Part shown: piece by piece, positions 18,286 to 27,848 of the stretch
Layout of the letters: every line of letters begins with the position of its first letter
How positions within the stretch are numbered: position 1 is the first letter of the stretch
Assembly: GCF_020181615.1 (NCBI RefSeq)
Contig: NZ_CP084029.1
Span: 847,157-911,156 of the forward strand
Reading direction: 5' to 3'
DNA length: 64,000 nt
From: [Mycobacterium] crassicus
GTDB lineage: Bacteria; Actinomycetota; Actinomycetes; Mycobacteriales; Mycobacteriaceae
Program-made: the position numbers and the translations under genes
Notes under the pieces: generated by a model
What the model was told of the DNA's origin: nothing
What the model saw: only the letters and a program-made list of their open reading frames with translations
The model's database searches: none

Positions 18286-19746
18286 TCAGCTCAGCCGGGC
18301 GCGTAACTCGCGCTTGAGCACCTTGCCGTAGCTGTTCTTGGGCAGCGCGTCGATGAACTCGTAGCGCTTCGGGCGTTTGAATCGGGCGATGCGCTCCAGC
18401 AGATGAGCGTCCAGGTCGGCGGCTGCCACGTCACCCACCACGAACGCCACCACGATCTCGCCCCACTCGGGATCGGGGGTGCCCACCACCGCGGCCTCGG
18501 CGACACCGGGGTGATCCAGCAGCACCTCTTCGACCTCCCGGGGATAGATGTTGCTGCCGCCGCTGATGACGACGTCCTTGGACCGGTCGCGCAGCGTCAG
18601 ATACCCGCGTTCGTCGAACGAGCCCTTGTCGCCGGTGAACAGCCAACCGTCCTTGAGGGTTTCGGCGGTGGCGTCGGCATTGTTCCAGTAGCCGGCCATC
18701 ACCACCTCACCGCGACAGACGATCTCGCCGATCTCACCGGTCGGCGCCGGCGTCCCGTCGTCGCGCAGCACCGCCACCTGCACCCCCGAGCGTGTCCGGC
18801 CCACCGAGGCCAGGATCGCGTCGTCACCGACGTGGTCGGAGCAGTGCAGGCCGGTGATCGTCATCGGCGCCTCGCCCTGGCCGTAGAGCTGGGCGAACAC
18901 CGGCCCGAATGCCGACAGCGCCTTCTTCAGATTGCCCAGGTACATCGGGCCACCGCCGTAGATGATCCTGCGCAGGCTGGCCGGCTTGGCCCGGCCGGTG
19001 TCGACCAGCCGGGCCACCATGGTCGGCGCCAGAAACGCGGTGGCGCCGGGGTGCCTGCCGCACAGGTCCAGGAACTCGTCGGCGTCGAACGACCCCGATT
19101 CGGGTACCACCTGCCGGGCGCCGCGCAGCACATACGGCGCGATGTACAGGCCGGACCCGTGCGACATCGGGGCGCCGTGGATCAGGCTGCAGTCGGCGTC
19201 GGGGTCGTCGAGATCGGCCAGGTGTGCCTGCGTCATCGCCATCAGATTGCGGTGGGTCAGCATGGCGCCCTTGGAGCGTCCAGTGGTGCCGCTGGTGTAG
19301 AACAGCCACGCCAGCCGGGACGGATCCGGGTCGGGCGGCGCGGCCGGTGCGGTATCGAAGCGTTCCAGATACGCTGCGCTGCCGATGGTCTCGACAACCG
19401 CGGCAGCGGTCAGCCCGGGTGCCAGCTTCGGGGACGCGAAGACCATGCTCACCCCGGCATCGTCGAGGATCTGGGCCATCTCGCGCGGGTGCAGCTTGTA
19501 GTTGAGCGGCACCACGACGCAGTCTGCGGCCCAGGTGGCGAACATCAGCTCGATGATCTCGGGCCGATTCTCGCTGGCGATCGCGATCCGCGCGCCGGGC
19601 TGCACCTGAAGCCGCACCGAGGCGGCCAATCGCAGTGCGCGATCGGCCAGTTCACGCCAGGTGTGCAGCAGGCGCTCGCCCTGATAGACCGCCCCCCGCT
19701 CACCGAATCGGGCCGCGGCCTGATCCAGCAGCGAGAACACATTCAC
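18286..19746 (-). CDS. Acyl-CoA synthetase (AMP-forming, FadD-like)
   Basis: The GTG at 19746 overlaps the SDR stop (GTGA) and gives 486 residues. The AMP-binding P-loop is LFYTSGTTGRSKGAMLTHRN near residue 165, followed by QLYGQGEAPMT (YGxxE), GWLFTGDKGSFDERGYLTL and VISGGSNIYPREVEEVLLDH. The C-terminal catalytic Lys is in PKNSYGKVLKREL. The enzyme forms an acyl-adenylate and then the CoA thioester. It is last in the minus-strand GntR operon, with an SDR and a second synthetase, which suggests uptake and activation of one carboxylic acid. Confidence 0.9.
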   Translation of the reverse strand: MNVFSLLDQAAARFGERGAVYQGERLLHTWRELADRALRLAASVRLQVQPGARIAIASENRPEIIELMFATWAADCVVVPLNYKLHPREMAQILDDAGVSMVFASPKLAPGLTAAAVVETIGSAAYLERFDTAPAAPPDPDPSRLAWLFYTSGTTGRSKGAMLTHRNLMAMTQAHLADLDDPDADCSLIHGAPMSHGSGLYIAPYVLRGARQVVPESGSFDADEFLDLCGRHPGATAFLAPTMVARLVDTGRAKPASLRRIIYGGGPMYLGNLKKALSAFGPVFAQLYGQGEAPMTITGLHCSDHVGDDAILASVGRTRSGVQVAVLRDDGTPAPTGEIGEIVCRGEVVMAGYWNNADATAETLKDGWLFTGDKGSFDERGYLTLRDRSKDVVISGGSNIYPREVEEVLLDHPGVAEAAVVGTPDPEWGEIVVAFVVGDVAAADLDAHLLERIARFKRPKRYEFIDALPKNSYGKVLKRELRARLS

Positions 19747-20528
19747 CGCTGAACCCACTCGGAGTCGAGCCCGAAGTCCGACAGGTATTTGGTCGAGCTC
19801 CAGCCGCCGTCGACGACGATGGTCTGTCCGTTGATGAAAGAGCCTGCCTCCGAACACAGGAAGGCGACGGTGCCCGCAATGTCGTCGACCCGGCCCAGCC
19901 GCGGGTACGGCGTCATCTCGGAGTTCAGCTTGCGGAAGCGGGCATCGGTGAGGCGCTGCTCGACCATCGGGGTGACGGTGACGCCGGGGGCCACCGCGTT
20001 GCAGCGGATGCCCTGCGCGCCGTACTGGCAGGCGATGTGGGTGGTCAGTGCGGTCAGCCCACCCTTGGCCGCCGAGTACGCCCCGCCGCGCAGGCCGCCG
20101 ACCACCGCGAAGGTGGAGGTGACGTTGATGATCGCCGAACCGGGTGCCAGGTGTGGCAGCACCTCGCGGGTCAGCCGGAACGGCGCCCGCAGCATCAGAT
20201 TCAGGAACTGGTCGAGGGATTCGTCGTCGGTCTCATGCAGCGGCTTCGGGCTGCCGACGCCGGCGTTGTTGATCAGGTAGTCCACCCGGCCCCACCGGGC
20301 CAGCGCGGTCTCGACGATCTGCCGCGGGGCGTCGTCGGTGGTGAGGTCCACGGCCACGGTGGCGATGCGTTCGGGATCGGTTCCGCCGGCCTCCAGCGCC
20401 GCCGCCAGCTCGGCCAGGCGCTCCTGGTCGCGGCCGGTTCCCAGCACCGCCATGCCGGCCTCGGCAAGCTTTGTGGCGCAGCCGAATCCGATGCCGCTGC
20501 TGGCTCCCGTCACGATCGCCACCTGCAT
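19743..20528 (-). CDS. Short-chain dehydrogenase/reductase
   Basis: A 261-residue classical SDR. The cofactor motif TGASSGIGFG is at residues 7-16, NNAG occurs near residue 90, the catalytic Ser lies in NVTSTFAVVGG, and the YxxxK motif is AYSAAKGG near residue 155. The C-terminal INGQTIVVDGGW is the usual family end. The residue after the second strand (GRDQER) suggests NADP(H) is possible. It is coupled by overlap with the downstream synthetase and is 2 bases from the upstream synthetase. The substrate is unknown; a hydroxyacyl-CoA or ketone is likely from context. Confidence 0.9.
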   Translation of the reverse strand: MQVAIVTGASSGIGFGCATKLAEAGMAVLGTGRDQERLAELAAALEAGGTDPERIATVAVDLTTDDAPRQIVETALARWGRVDYLINNAGVGSPKPLHETDDESLDQFLNLMLRAPFRLTREVLPHLAPGSAIINVTSTFAVVGGLRGGAYSAAKGGLTALTTHIACQYGAQGIRCNAVAPGVTVTPMVEQRLTDARFRKLNSEMTPYPRLGRVDDIAGTVAFLCSEAGSFINGQTIVVDGGWSSTKYLSDFGLDSEWVQR

Positions 20529-20530
20529 GG

Positions 20531-22129
20531 TCAGCTCCCTCCGATCAGTGTCGCGCGGATCTGGTGTTTGACCACCTTGCCGGCGTCGTTCTTGGGCAGC
20601 GCGTCCCAGATCAGCACCTGCTCGGGGGCTTTGAATCGGGCCACCCCGCGCTCGGCCAGCAGCGTGCGCAGCTCCGCGACATCCGGGGCGGTGCCAGACC
20701 CCTTGTCCGCGGCGACGATCACCGCGCAGGCCCGCTCCCCGGTGTGCGGATCGGGCACCCCGACGACCGCGATCTCGGCGATGCCCGGATGGCCGATCAG
20801 AATGTCCTCCACCTCGCGTGCGGAGATGTTCTCGCCGTTGCGGATGATCACGTCCTTGAGCCGGCCGGTGACCAACAGATAGTCGTCGTCGACCCAGCGG
20901 CCCAGATCGCCGGTGGCGAAGTAGCCCTCGGCATCGAAACAGTCCTGTTCGTCCTCGGGGTGGGCGTAGCCGAGCAGCATCTGCGGCCCGCGGACATAGA
21001 TCTCCCCCTCACCGGGCGGAGCACCGGCATGGGCGACCAGTTTGATGTCGGCGATCCCGGCCCGGCCGTCGGTATGCGCGGCGTAGGCCCGCTCGTCGGC
21101 ACCGATCGCGCCGATCGTGGTGACCGGAACCTCGCTGGACCCGTACACCCTGGTGACGGCGGTACCACGGAGACAGTCGGCGGCCTCATCGATCAGCGAC
21201 GCCGGGACCGACGCGCCGCCGCAGACGAACAGCTTGAGGTCGGGCAGTCCGGTGCCGGCGCGGCGGGCGGCAGCCAGCAGCTGAACCAGAAACGGTGTCG
21301 CACCCGCGATGTGCGTGCAGCGTTCGGCGAGCATCAGTCCGACCGCCGCGTCCGGATCCCAGGTGTCCATCAGCACGGCGGTGGTCTCGAGCAGCAGCGG
21401 GGCCTCGAACGCATAGATCGACCCGCCGATGTGCGCGATGGGGGAGGGAACCAGGAACCGGTCACCCGCGTCGATGAGCCAATACCGGGCCAGCTGGGTG
21501 ATCAGGGCGTTGATCGAGTTATGGCTGTGCAGCACACCTTTGGCTCGGCCGGTGGTGCCCGAGGTGTACAGCAGCAGCCGGACGGCATCGGGATCCACTG
21601 CCGGCAGGAGCGCCGGTTCGGCCGCGCTGTCCAACAGCGGCCGGTAGCCGGTGTGGGGGCCCGCATCGCCGCGGACCACCACCGTCTCCGGTGGGTCGGG
21701 CAGGTCGGAGGTCACCCGGGTCAGCATCGCCGGGTAGTCGTAGCTTCGGAAGTTCCCCGGCACGAACATCATTCGGGTTCCTGAGTCGGCGAGGATGAAC
21801 CCCAACTCCGCGTCGCGCAGCGACGGCAGAATGGGGTTGACCACCATCGCGGACAGGGTCGCGGCCAGGTACACGACGGCGGCCTCGTGCCAGTTCGGCA
21901 GCATGAACGACACCACACTGCCGGGTGGCATCCGTTCCAGCATCGCCCCGGCCAACAGCGTCGCCTGGCTGTGCATCTCCCGGCAGGTCAACCGGGTGTC
22001 GCCGTCGACGACCAGTACCCGGTCCGGGGTGTTCGCGGCGGCCGCCGCCAGGGTGTCGGCCAGCGTGGTCGAGACCCACAGGCCGCTGGCGTAGGCGTCG
22101 GCGGCCTGCGCGGGGGTGCGGGTCGTCAC
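20531..22129 (-). CDS. Acyl-CoA synthetase (AMP-forming, cyclohexanecarboxylate/FadD-like)
   Basis: The GTG at 22129 overlaps the GntR stop (GTGA) and gives 532 residues. The P-loop is LLYTSGTTGRAKGVLHSHNS near residue 190. It also has VYGSSEVPVTT, GYFATGDLGRWVDDDYLLVT, IIRNGENISAREVEDILIGH, and the C-terminal Lys in PKNDAGKVVKHQIR. SSEVPVT resembles the cyclohexanecarboxylate/2,3-dihydroxybenzoate branch. Two synthetases in one operon imply either two substrates or sequential CoA activation. An in-frame extension into the GntR gene is discounted. Confidence 0.9.
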   Translation of the reverse strand: MTTRTPAQAADAYASGLWVSTTLADTLAAAAANTPDRVLVVDGDTRLTCREMHSQATLLAGAMLERMPPGSVVSFMLPNWHEAAVVYLAATLSAMVVNPILPSLRDAELGFILADSGTRMMFVPGNFRSYDYPAMLTRVTSDLPDPPETVVVRGDAGPHTGYRPLLDSAAEPALLPAVDPDAVRLLLYTSGTTGRAKGVLHSHNSINALITQLARYWLIDAGDRFLVPSPIAHIGGSIYAFEAPLLLETTAVLMDTWDPDAAVGLMLAERCTHIAGATPFLVQLLAAARRAGTGLPDLKLFVCGGASVPASLIDEAADCLRGTAVTRVYGSSEVPVTTIGAIGADERAYAAHTDGRAGIADIKLVAHAGAPPGEGEIYVRGPQMLLGYAHPEDEQDCFDAEGYFATGDLGRWVDDDYLLVTGRLKDVIIRNGENISAREVEDILIGHPGIAEIAVVGVPDPHTGERACAVIVAADKGSGTAPDVAELRTLLAERGVARFKAPEQVLIWDALPKNDAGKVVKHQIRATLIGGS

Positions 22130-22866
22130 GGTTCGGCCTGTCCCGAAACCCGGTGCAGCGTCATCGAATACCGATAGCCGTCGCCGGCATGGGTGTTCAC
22201 TGTGACCTGGGCGATCTCGCCCTCGGACGTGGTGTAACTGCGCTGCATCTGCAGCGCGGCGGTGCCGGCCCCGACACCCAGTGTCTTGGCCAGTTCCGGG
22301 GTGACGATCACCGCGCGGATGTGCTGGCGTACCTCGACGATGCTGACCCCGAACACGTCCTCGATCAGTGGGAAGATCGGGCCCGAGTGACGCTGCAGCA
22401 GTCGGCCGACACCGGCGAACGCACGGTTGATGTAGTACTCGGTCCGGCAGATCGGCGTCGCGTGGCCGGCCGCCCGCCGGTTGCCGCGCACTGACAGCCA
22501 TTCGGTGCCCGGCGGCAGGCCGGTGCGCGCGGCCGTGTCGTCGTCATCGACCGTGACCATCGCATTGGAATCGATCTCGAACGAGGAGCCGGCCGCGAAC
22601 GCGACCAGGTCGTTGATCGACACCACGTCGTGGGCGTAGTAGTTCGTGGTGGTGCGGGGAACAACCACGGTGCCCGCGCGGGGCCGGGAGACGACGAGGT
22701 TGTCTTCCCGGAGCCGGCGCAGCGCCTCGCGAATCGTGTAGCGGCTCACCGCGAACCGTTCGCACAGTTCGTGTTCGGTAGGCAACTGCGAGCCGACCGG
22801 ATACACCCCGTCGGCGATCTCCTTGCGCAGTTCCCGTGCCACCCGCAGGTAGCGGTGGTCGGTCAT
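22126..22866 (-). CDS. GntR-family regulator, HutC subfamily (UTRA domain)
   Basis: A 246-residue protein. The N-terminal winged helix is LRKEIADGVYPVGSQLPTEH then FAVSRYTIREALRRLRED, followed by the wing SRPRAGTVVVP. The C-terminal 160 residues form a UTRA-type ligand domain (CRTEYYINRAFAGVGRLLQR, VEVRQHIRAV, ALQMQRSYTTSEGEIAQVTV). Its stop overlaps the downstream synthetase start and its start overlaps the beta-propeller gene, so it is inside the operon it probably controls. The palindrome at 24551-24569 is a candidate target. Confidence 0.88.
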   Translation of the reverse strand: MTDHRYLRVARELRKEIADGVYPVGSQLPTEHELCERFAVSRYTIREALRRLREDNLVVSRPRAGTVVVPRTTTNYYAHDVVSINDLVAFAAGSSFEIDSNAMVTVDDDDTAARTGLPPGTEWLSVRGNRRAAGHATPICRTEYYINRAFAGVGRLLQRHSGPIFPLIEDVFGVSIVEVRQHIRAVIVTPELAKTLGVGAGTAALQMQRSYTTSEGEIAQVTVNTHAGDGYRYSMTLHRVSGQAEP

Positions 22867-24455
22867 GAGCCGACCGGATGTAGGGCCAGTACGCTGCCGT
22901 CCCCGTCGGCGGCGATGAACAGCACTCCGCCGCGGCCGCGCGCGATGCCGGCGAACGGGCCCTGCGGTCCCGAGAACGGCGGCATGCCCCGCAGCGGCTT
23001 GGGCTGCACACCCGACGGCGGCCCGATCGGCAGACCGGCGGCGATGGTGTGCCGGGTCCCGGTGTCGAGGTCGACGGCGAGCACCTGCCGGGCGCCGGCG
23101 TCGACGATGTAGAGCCGGCGGTCGGCCACCAGGATGCCCTGCGGACGCACCAGCCCGTCGACCACCGTCTCGGTGCTCGTACCCCCGACGCGCACCACCC
23201 GACCGGCGCCGGACTCGGCCACCAGGTAGCTCCCGTCGTCGGCGGCCACGATCCCGACCGGGTCGGCCAGGCCGCCGGCGAGCACCTCGACGGTGCCGCC
23301 GTGCACGCGCAGCACCCGGCCGGTGCCGAACTCGGTGACCACAACGCCGGTCGATCCCACCGCGACCCCGTAGAGCTGGTCGAATCCGTCGGCGAGCACC
23401 TCGCTGCGGGCCTGTCCCGGGACATACCGGCTGACCTGACCGCCGGAGGTGGCCACCACGAACTCACCGGGGCCATCGGCGGCCACGCCCCGGATGAATC
23501 CGGGATAGCCGGGGCTGAACAGCATTCCGAGTGTTTCCAGCCGGCCGCCGTCACCGACCGCGTAGAAGTAGGTGCCGTCGGCGACGAAGAGGTTGCCGGC
23601 GTCGTCCACGGTGAGATCCAGCGGCCAGTTCAGCCCGCCGGGCAGCACCGCGGTAGTCGATCCGTCCGCGCCGATCTCGGTGATCTCGCCGCTGAAGTTG
23701 GAGACGAACAGCCGGCCGTCGGCGAAGGTGCAGTTGTCCAGCCCGGGATGCAACTGGGCCAGCACGGTGCGCTCGCCGGTGCGCGGGTCGATGCGCAGCA
23801 CCTGACCGCTGGCGGCCTGGGTGGAGACGATGCGGCCGTCGGCGTCGAACTTCACCGAGTCGGGCACACCCAGGTCACCGGCAACCCGTTGCGGTGCAAC
23901 GTCATCGGCATACGGGTCGATGCGCCAGATCTCGTTGGCGGTCATCACCGGGAAGTACAGCAGGCCGTCGGGGCCCACCTCCATGGCATTGGGCGACGGC
24001 AGATTCTCGGCCAGGATGCGTTGCGCGCCGGTGGAGCGATCCAGCTCCATCAACCGCCCGCCGTCGCGGCACTCCCCGACGAACAGCCGGTCTCGGTGCA
24101 CCGTGATCCCGTTCGCGCACGGCAGGTCGTCGCGCAGCACGCGGGCGCGCCCGGCGGGGTCGAGCACACTGACTCGGGCGTCCATCACCTCGGTGGCGTA
24201 CAGGTTGCCGGCGTCGTCGAATGCCACGTCGTCGGGCGCCACGACATCGCCGCCGCGCGCGCTCACCACCGCCAGATCGCCGGTGGCCACGTCCAGTGCG
24301 CTGATCTGGCTGCCGGTCACCTGCGCGACGTAGACCCGGCCGTCCGGACCCGTGCGCAGGCCGTTGGCGCCGAAGAGCCGACTGGGTTCGGTGACGCGTT
24401 CCAGGCGCCAGCCCGGCGAGACGGTGGGGTTGGCGGCCACTTCGCGGGGGAGCAT
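22863..24455 (-). CDS. SMP-30/NHL-type beta-propeller protein
   Basis: About 530 residues from ATG 24455 (a TTG start at 24473 would add six). The sequence is built of repeated blade elements such as GPDGRVYVAQVTGSQISALD, DDAGNLYATEVMDARVSVLD and DDAGNLFVADGTYFYAV, the SMP-30/gluconolactonase and NHL pattern. In this class the propeller often hydrolyses lactones with a metal ion, but the repeats here are mostly generic and no clear metal site can be picked out. No signal peptide is seen. It is the first gene of the minus-strand operon and is divergent from the CoA transferase operon. Confidence 0.75.
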   Translation of the reverse strand: MLPREVAANPTVSPGWRLERVTEPSRLFGANGLRTGPDGRVYVAQVTGSQISALDVATGDLAVVSARGGDVVAPDDVAFDDAGNLYATEVMDARVSVLDPAGRARVLRDDLPCANGITVHRDRLFVGECRDGGRLMELDRSTGAQRILAENLPSPNAMEVGPDGLLYFPVMTANEIWRIDPYADDVAPQRVAGDLGVPDSVKFDADGRIVSTQAASGQVLRIDPRTGERTVLAQLHPGLDNCTFADGRLFVSNFSGEITEIGADGSTTAVLPGGLNWPLDLTVDDAGNLFVADGTYFYAVGDGGRLETLGMLFSPGYPGFIRGVAADGPGEFVVATSGGQVSRYVPGQARSEVLADGFDQLYGVAVGSTGVVVTEFGTGRVLRVHGGTVEVLAGGLADPVGIVAADDGSYLVAESGAGRVVRVGGTSTETVVDGLVRPQGILVADRRLYIVDAGARQVLAVDLDTGTRHTIAAGLPIGPPSGVQPKPLRGMPPFSGPQGPFAGIARGRGGVLFIAADGDGSVLALHPVGS

Positions 24456-24550
24456 GACTCCGGACGCTATCAAGCGCGGGTTAGTCCAGACAATAGCTCC
24501 GCAGGATGCGCTCGCGGCCCTTGACGCGCTAATAACCCCTGCGGAATAGT

Positions 24551-24569
24551 GTTCTGCAATACGCAGAAC
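24551..24569. promoter_or_regulatory. Perfect 19-bp palindrome at the divergent promoter
   Basis: GTTCTGC-AATAC-GCAGAAC has two perfect 7-base arms. It ends 8 bases before the TTG start of the CoA transferase gene and overlaps its ribosome site region (GGAG at 24570-24573). Nearby, TTTGT-CCGA-ACAAA at 24577-24590 is a second small palindrome spanning the start. The nearest regulator gene is the GntR-type one at 22126. Confidence 0.6.
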
Positions 24570-24577
24570 GGAGTAGT

Positions 24578-25762
24578 TTGTCCGAACAAATCACGGTTGG
24601 TGGTTCCGCATCGGTGGGCGGACCGCTGCGCGGCGTGACCGTCGTCGACCTGACGACGATGGTGATGGGCCCGTACTGCACGCAGATCATGGCCGACATG
24701 GGCGCCGACGTCGTCAAGATCGAACCGCCCGAGGGCGACGCCACCCGCTACATCTCGGCGGGTCCGGCGCCGGACATGAGCGGGGTGTTCGTCAACGTCA
24801 ACCGCGGCAAACGCAGCGTCGTGCTGGACCTGCGCACCGACGCCGGCCGGGAGGCGATCACCGCGCTGATCGCCCGGGCCGACGTCTTCATCCACTCGAT
24901 GCGGGCCAAGGCGATCGCCAAACTGGGCCTGGGCTACGACGACGTGGCTGCGCTCAACCCGGCGATCGTCTACACCAACTGTTACGGCTACGGGCGCCGC
25001 GGCCCCGACGGCGACCGTCCCGCCTACGACGACACCATCCAGGCTGAGTGCGGACTTCCCGCCGTGCAGCAGCAGCTCACCGGGCGGGCCGATTACGTGG
25101 GAACCATCATGGCCGACAAGATCGCCGGACTGACCGCGCTGTACGCCACGATGATGGCGCTGTTCCACCGGGAGCGGACCGGGCAGGGCCAAGAGGTCGA
25201 GGTCGCGATGTTCGAGACCATGGCCTCGTTCATGCTCGTCGAACACGCCAACGGCGCCATGTTCGACCCGCCGCTGGGACCGGCGGTCTACCCGCGCACG
25301 GTGGCGCCCAACCGGCGGCCCTATCAGACCAGCGACGGGCAGATCGCCGCACTGATCTACAACGACAAGCACTGGAACGCCTTCATCGCCGCCGTCCAAC
25401 CCCCCTGGGCCTGTGAGCAGTACGCCACCCTGGCGCAACGGGCCCGCCAGATCGACACCGTCTACGGGCTGCTCGCCGAGACCATCAAGGGGCGCAGCAC
25501 GCAGGAGTGGCTGACGCTCTTCCGCGAACTGGAGATCCCGGCCGCCCCGCTGAACACCCCGGGTGCCCTCTTCGACGACCCGCACCTCAACGCGGTCGGG
25601 CTCTTCGAAACCGTGGACACCCCGCAGGGCCCGGTGCGTTTCCCCGGGGTGCCCACCTGGCTGTCGCAGACCCCCGGCCGGGTCGCCGGGCCCGCGCCGG
25701 AGCTGGGAGCCCACACCGCGACGGTGCTCGCCGAACTCGGCCTCGGGCAGGAGACGGCGTGA
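24578..25762 (+). CDS. Family III CoA transferase (CaiB/BaiF type)
   Basis: A 394-residue CoA transferase of normal family length, read from TTG 24578 with GGAG four bases upstream. The N-terminal motif VVDLTTMVMGPYCTQIMADM is followed by GADVVKIEPPEGD and NRGKRSVVLDLRTDAG. The active-site region is PAYDDTIQAECGLPAVQ, with the Asp near residue 155. VEVAMFETMASFML and LEIPAAPLNTPGALFDDPHL are standard C-terminal features. It starts a seven-gene operon ending with the ThDP enzyme. It probably loads CoA onto the substrate for the dehydrogenases that follow. Confidence 0.9.
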   Translation: MSEQITVGGSASVGGPLRGVTVVDLTTMVMGPYCTQIMADMGADVVKIEPPEGDATRYISAGPAPDMSGVFVNVNRGKRSVVLDLRTDAGREAITALIARADVFIHSMRAKAIAKLGLGYDDVAALNPAIVYTNCYGYGRRGPDGDRPAYDDTIQAECGLPAVQQQLTGRADYVGTIMADKIAGLTALYATMMALFHRERTGQGQEVEVAMFETMASFMLVEHANGAMFDPPLGPAVYPRTVAPNRRPYQTSDGQIAALIYNDKHWNAFIAAVQPPWACEQYATLAQRARQIDTVYGLLAETIKGRSTQEWLTLFRELEIPAAPLNTPGALFDDPHLNAVGLFETVDTPQGPVRFPGVPTWLSQTPGRVAGPAPELGAHTATVLAELGLGQETA

Positions 25763-26931
25763 GCCTGGACTTCGAGATGGGGACCCCCGCCGACGAGCTG
25801 CGCGGGCAGCTGCGCGAGTTGATCGGCGACGAGCTGCCGGAACGGTTTCCCGGCGCGTTCACCGATGATCCCGCTGATCTGGCTGCGGCCCAACGCTTCT
25901 GCCGAGTCCTGGCCGAGCGTGATCTGCTGTGCCGGTCGTGGCCGGAGGAATTCGGCGGCGCGGACGCCTCGGTGTGGGAGCAGACCGTGGTGCGTGAGGA
26001 GATGTGGGCGCACCACGAGCCGCGCGGCGCGCAGTACATGGGGGTGAACTGGGTCGGGCCGATCATCATGCGGCACGGCACATCCGAGCAGCAGCGCTGC
26101 CATCTGCCGCCGATCGCGGCCGGCGAGGTCATCTGGTGTCAGGGATTCTCCGAACCCGAAGCCGGCTCGGACCTGGCGTCGCTGCGCACCCATGCCCGGC
26201 GTGACGACTCGGGCGGTTGGGTGATCAACGGCCAGAAGATCTGGACCTCCTACGCCACCATGGCGCAGTGGTGCTTCCTGCTGGCCCGCACCACCCGGGT
26301 GGGGGACGGGGCCGTCACCAAAAAGCAGCAGGGCCTGACGATTTTCCTGGTCCCGATGGACAACCCGGCGATCAAGGTCCGCCCGATCGGCACCATGATG
26401 GGCCCGCATCACCTCAACGAGGTGTTCTTCGACGACCTGCGCGTCACCGATGCCGACGTGCTCGGCGAGGTCGATGCGGGCTGGTCGATCGTGCAGGACG
26501 TGATGGCGTTCGAGCGGGTGGGCATCGCCCGCTACGCCCGCTGCGAACGACTGCTGGCTGCGGCACCCGACGCACTCGGCGAGCGCTGGGACGGCCTGCC
26601 CGCCGAACTGATCGCCCGCTGGGTGCGCATGCTCACCCACTGCCGGCGCGCCCGCCTGATGGCCTACCGGGTGGTGGCCCTGCAGGCCGGCGGGCGGATC
26701 ACCCCCGGTGATGCCGCCGCCTACCGGATCGTGGTCACCCGACTGGATCAGGAGAGCGCCGAGGTACTCATGGAGATCGCCGCCGAAGCGCCCGACGATC
26801 CAGAGGCACGGTGGTTCTGCGCCGAGGTCGAAGATCATTGGCGCTATTCGCAGGCCGCCACCGTGTCGTCGGGCAGCATCGAGATGCAGCGGATCCTGTT
26901 GTCCCGTGCGTTGTTGGCGGTGCCGCGATGA
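25759..26931 (+). CDS. Acyl-CoA dehydrogenase, large (FAD-motif) partner
   Basis: The GTG at 25759 overlaps the CoA transferase stop and gives 390 residues. WCQGFSEPEAGSDLASLRT near residue 125 and GWVINGQKIWTSYA are the acyl-CoA dehydrogenase middle-domain flavin and substrate motifs. The C-terminal part has SSGSIEMQRILLSRALL. It is followed, with a 4-base overlap, by a shorter dehydrogenase-like gene. This resembles the paired FadE subunits of mycobacterial sterol degradation, where two different chains make one active enzyme. The pairing is inferred from gene order. Confidence 0.88.
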   Translation: MSLDFEMGTPADELRGQLRELIGDELPERFPGAFTDDPADLAAAQRFCRVLAERDLLCRSWPEEFGGADASVWEQTVVREEMWAHHEPRGAQYMGVNWVGPIIMRHGTSEQQRCHLPPIAAGEVIWCQGFSEPEAGSDLASLRTHARRDDSGGWVINGQKIWTSYATMAQWCFLLARTTRVGDGAVTKKQQGLTIFLVPMDNPAIKVRPIGTMMGPHHLNEVFFDDLRVTDADVLGEVDAGWSIVQDVMAFERVGIARYARCERLLAAAPDALGERWDGLPAELIARWVRMLTHCRRARLMAYRVVALQAGGRITPGDAAAYRIVVTRLDQESAEVLMEIAAEAPDDPEARWFCAEVEDHWRYSQAATVSSGSIEMQRILLSRALLAVPR

Positions 26932-27848
26932 TCCTCGAACTCGGCGCGGACGCGCAAGAATACGGGCGCGCGGCACTGCGGGCGTTTGAAACCGCCGGCG
27001 GCGACGACCTGGTGATGCGCGCCGACGCCGATCCCGCGAGCCGCGAAGACCTGGTGAGCCCGATACTGCGCAAGCTGGGCGCCTTCGACCTGAGCCCCCG
27101 CACCGACGCCGACGAACTCGAGGCCGCCGCGGCCCTGTGCCGCAGCGCCGGCTACTGGGCGATTCCCTACCCGGTGGCCGAATGCCTTTCGGCGCCTGCG
27201 GATCTGGAAGCTGACGGGCTGATCGTGGTCGACGAGCACGCCCCCGCCGGGGTGGTGGCCGGGCTGGCGAAACGGTGGGTCGCGGTCACGCTGGCCGGGG
27301 TGCGCAGCACCGCGGTGGCCCGGTCGGAGACTCGGCCGGCGTTGGTGGCCGACCTGACCTTGACCGAGATCAGCGGCGCCGACGGCACCGCTGATGTCGC
27401 GCTGGGGCTGGTGCTGCCGTGCTGGACCATGCTGGGAATGCTCGACCGGGCACTGGATCTGACGATCGCCCATGTGCGGCTGCGCGAACAGTTCGGCCAG
27501 CCGCTGGCGTCGTTCCAGGGCGTGCAGTTCCAGCTGACCGACGCCGAGGTGGAACGCGCCGGGCTGGACATGCTGGCCAAACACGCGCTGTGGGGCATCG
27601 CGACTGGGCGCCCCGAAGCGGTCGATGACGCCCTGGCGGTGCGGGCCGCGGCCCTGGAGGCCGCCGAAGTGGTGTTCCGGGTCTGCCACCAGCTGCACGG
27701 CGCCGTCGGGTTCTGCGACGAAACCGCGATGTCGTGGCTGTCGCGGTACAGCCAGCCGCTGCGCCGACTGCCGTGGGGGCTATCGGGTACCCGCGACCGG
27801 CTGGTGCACCGGGTCGGTAAAGCCGGGCTGAGGGGACTGTACGCATGA
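26928..27848 (+). CDS. Acyl-CoA dehydrogenase-like small partner subunit
   Basis: The ATG at 26928 overlaps the preceding stop and gives 306 residues. The N-terminal two thirds are divergent, with no good FAD motif, while LREQFGQPLASFQGVQFQLT and LHGAVGFCDETAMSWLSRYS are clear acyl-CoA dehydrogenase C-terminal elements. It is shorter than the usual 380 or more residues. It is likely the partner chain of a heteromeric enzyme with the preceding gene, as known for FadE pairs in actinobacterial sterol side-chain oxidation. An independent function is less likely. Confidence 0.85.
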   Translation: MILELGADAQEYGRAALRAFETAGGDDLVMRADADPASREDLVSPILRKLGAFDLSPRTDADELEAAAALCRSAGYWAIPYPVAECLSAPADLEADGLIVVDEHAPAGVVAGLAKRWVAVTLAGVRSTAVARSETRPALVADLTLTEISGADGTADVALGLVLPCWTMLGMLDRALDLTIAHVRLREQFGQPLASFQGVQFQLTDAEVERAGLDMLAKHALWGIATGRPEAVDDALAVRAAALEAAEVVFRVCHQLHGAVGFCDETAMSWLSRYSQPLRRLPWGLSGTRDRLVHRVGKAGLRGLYA

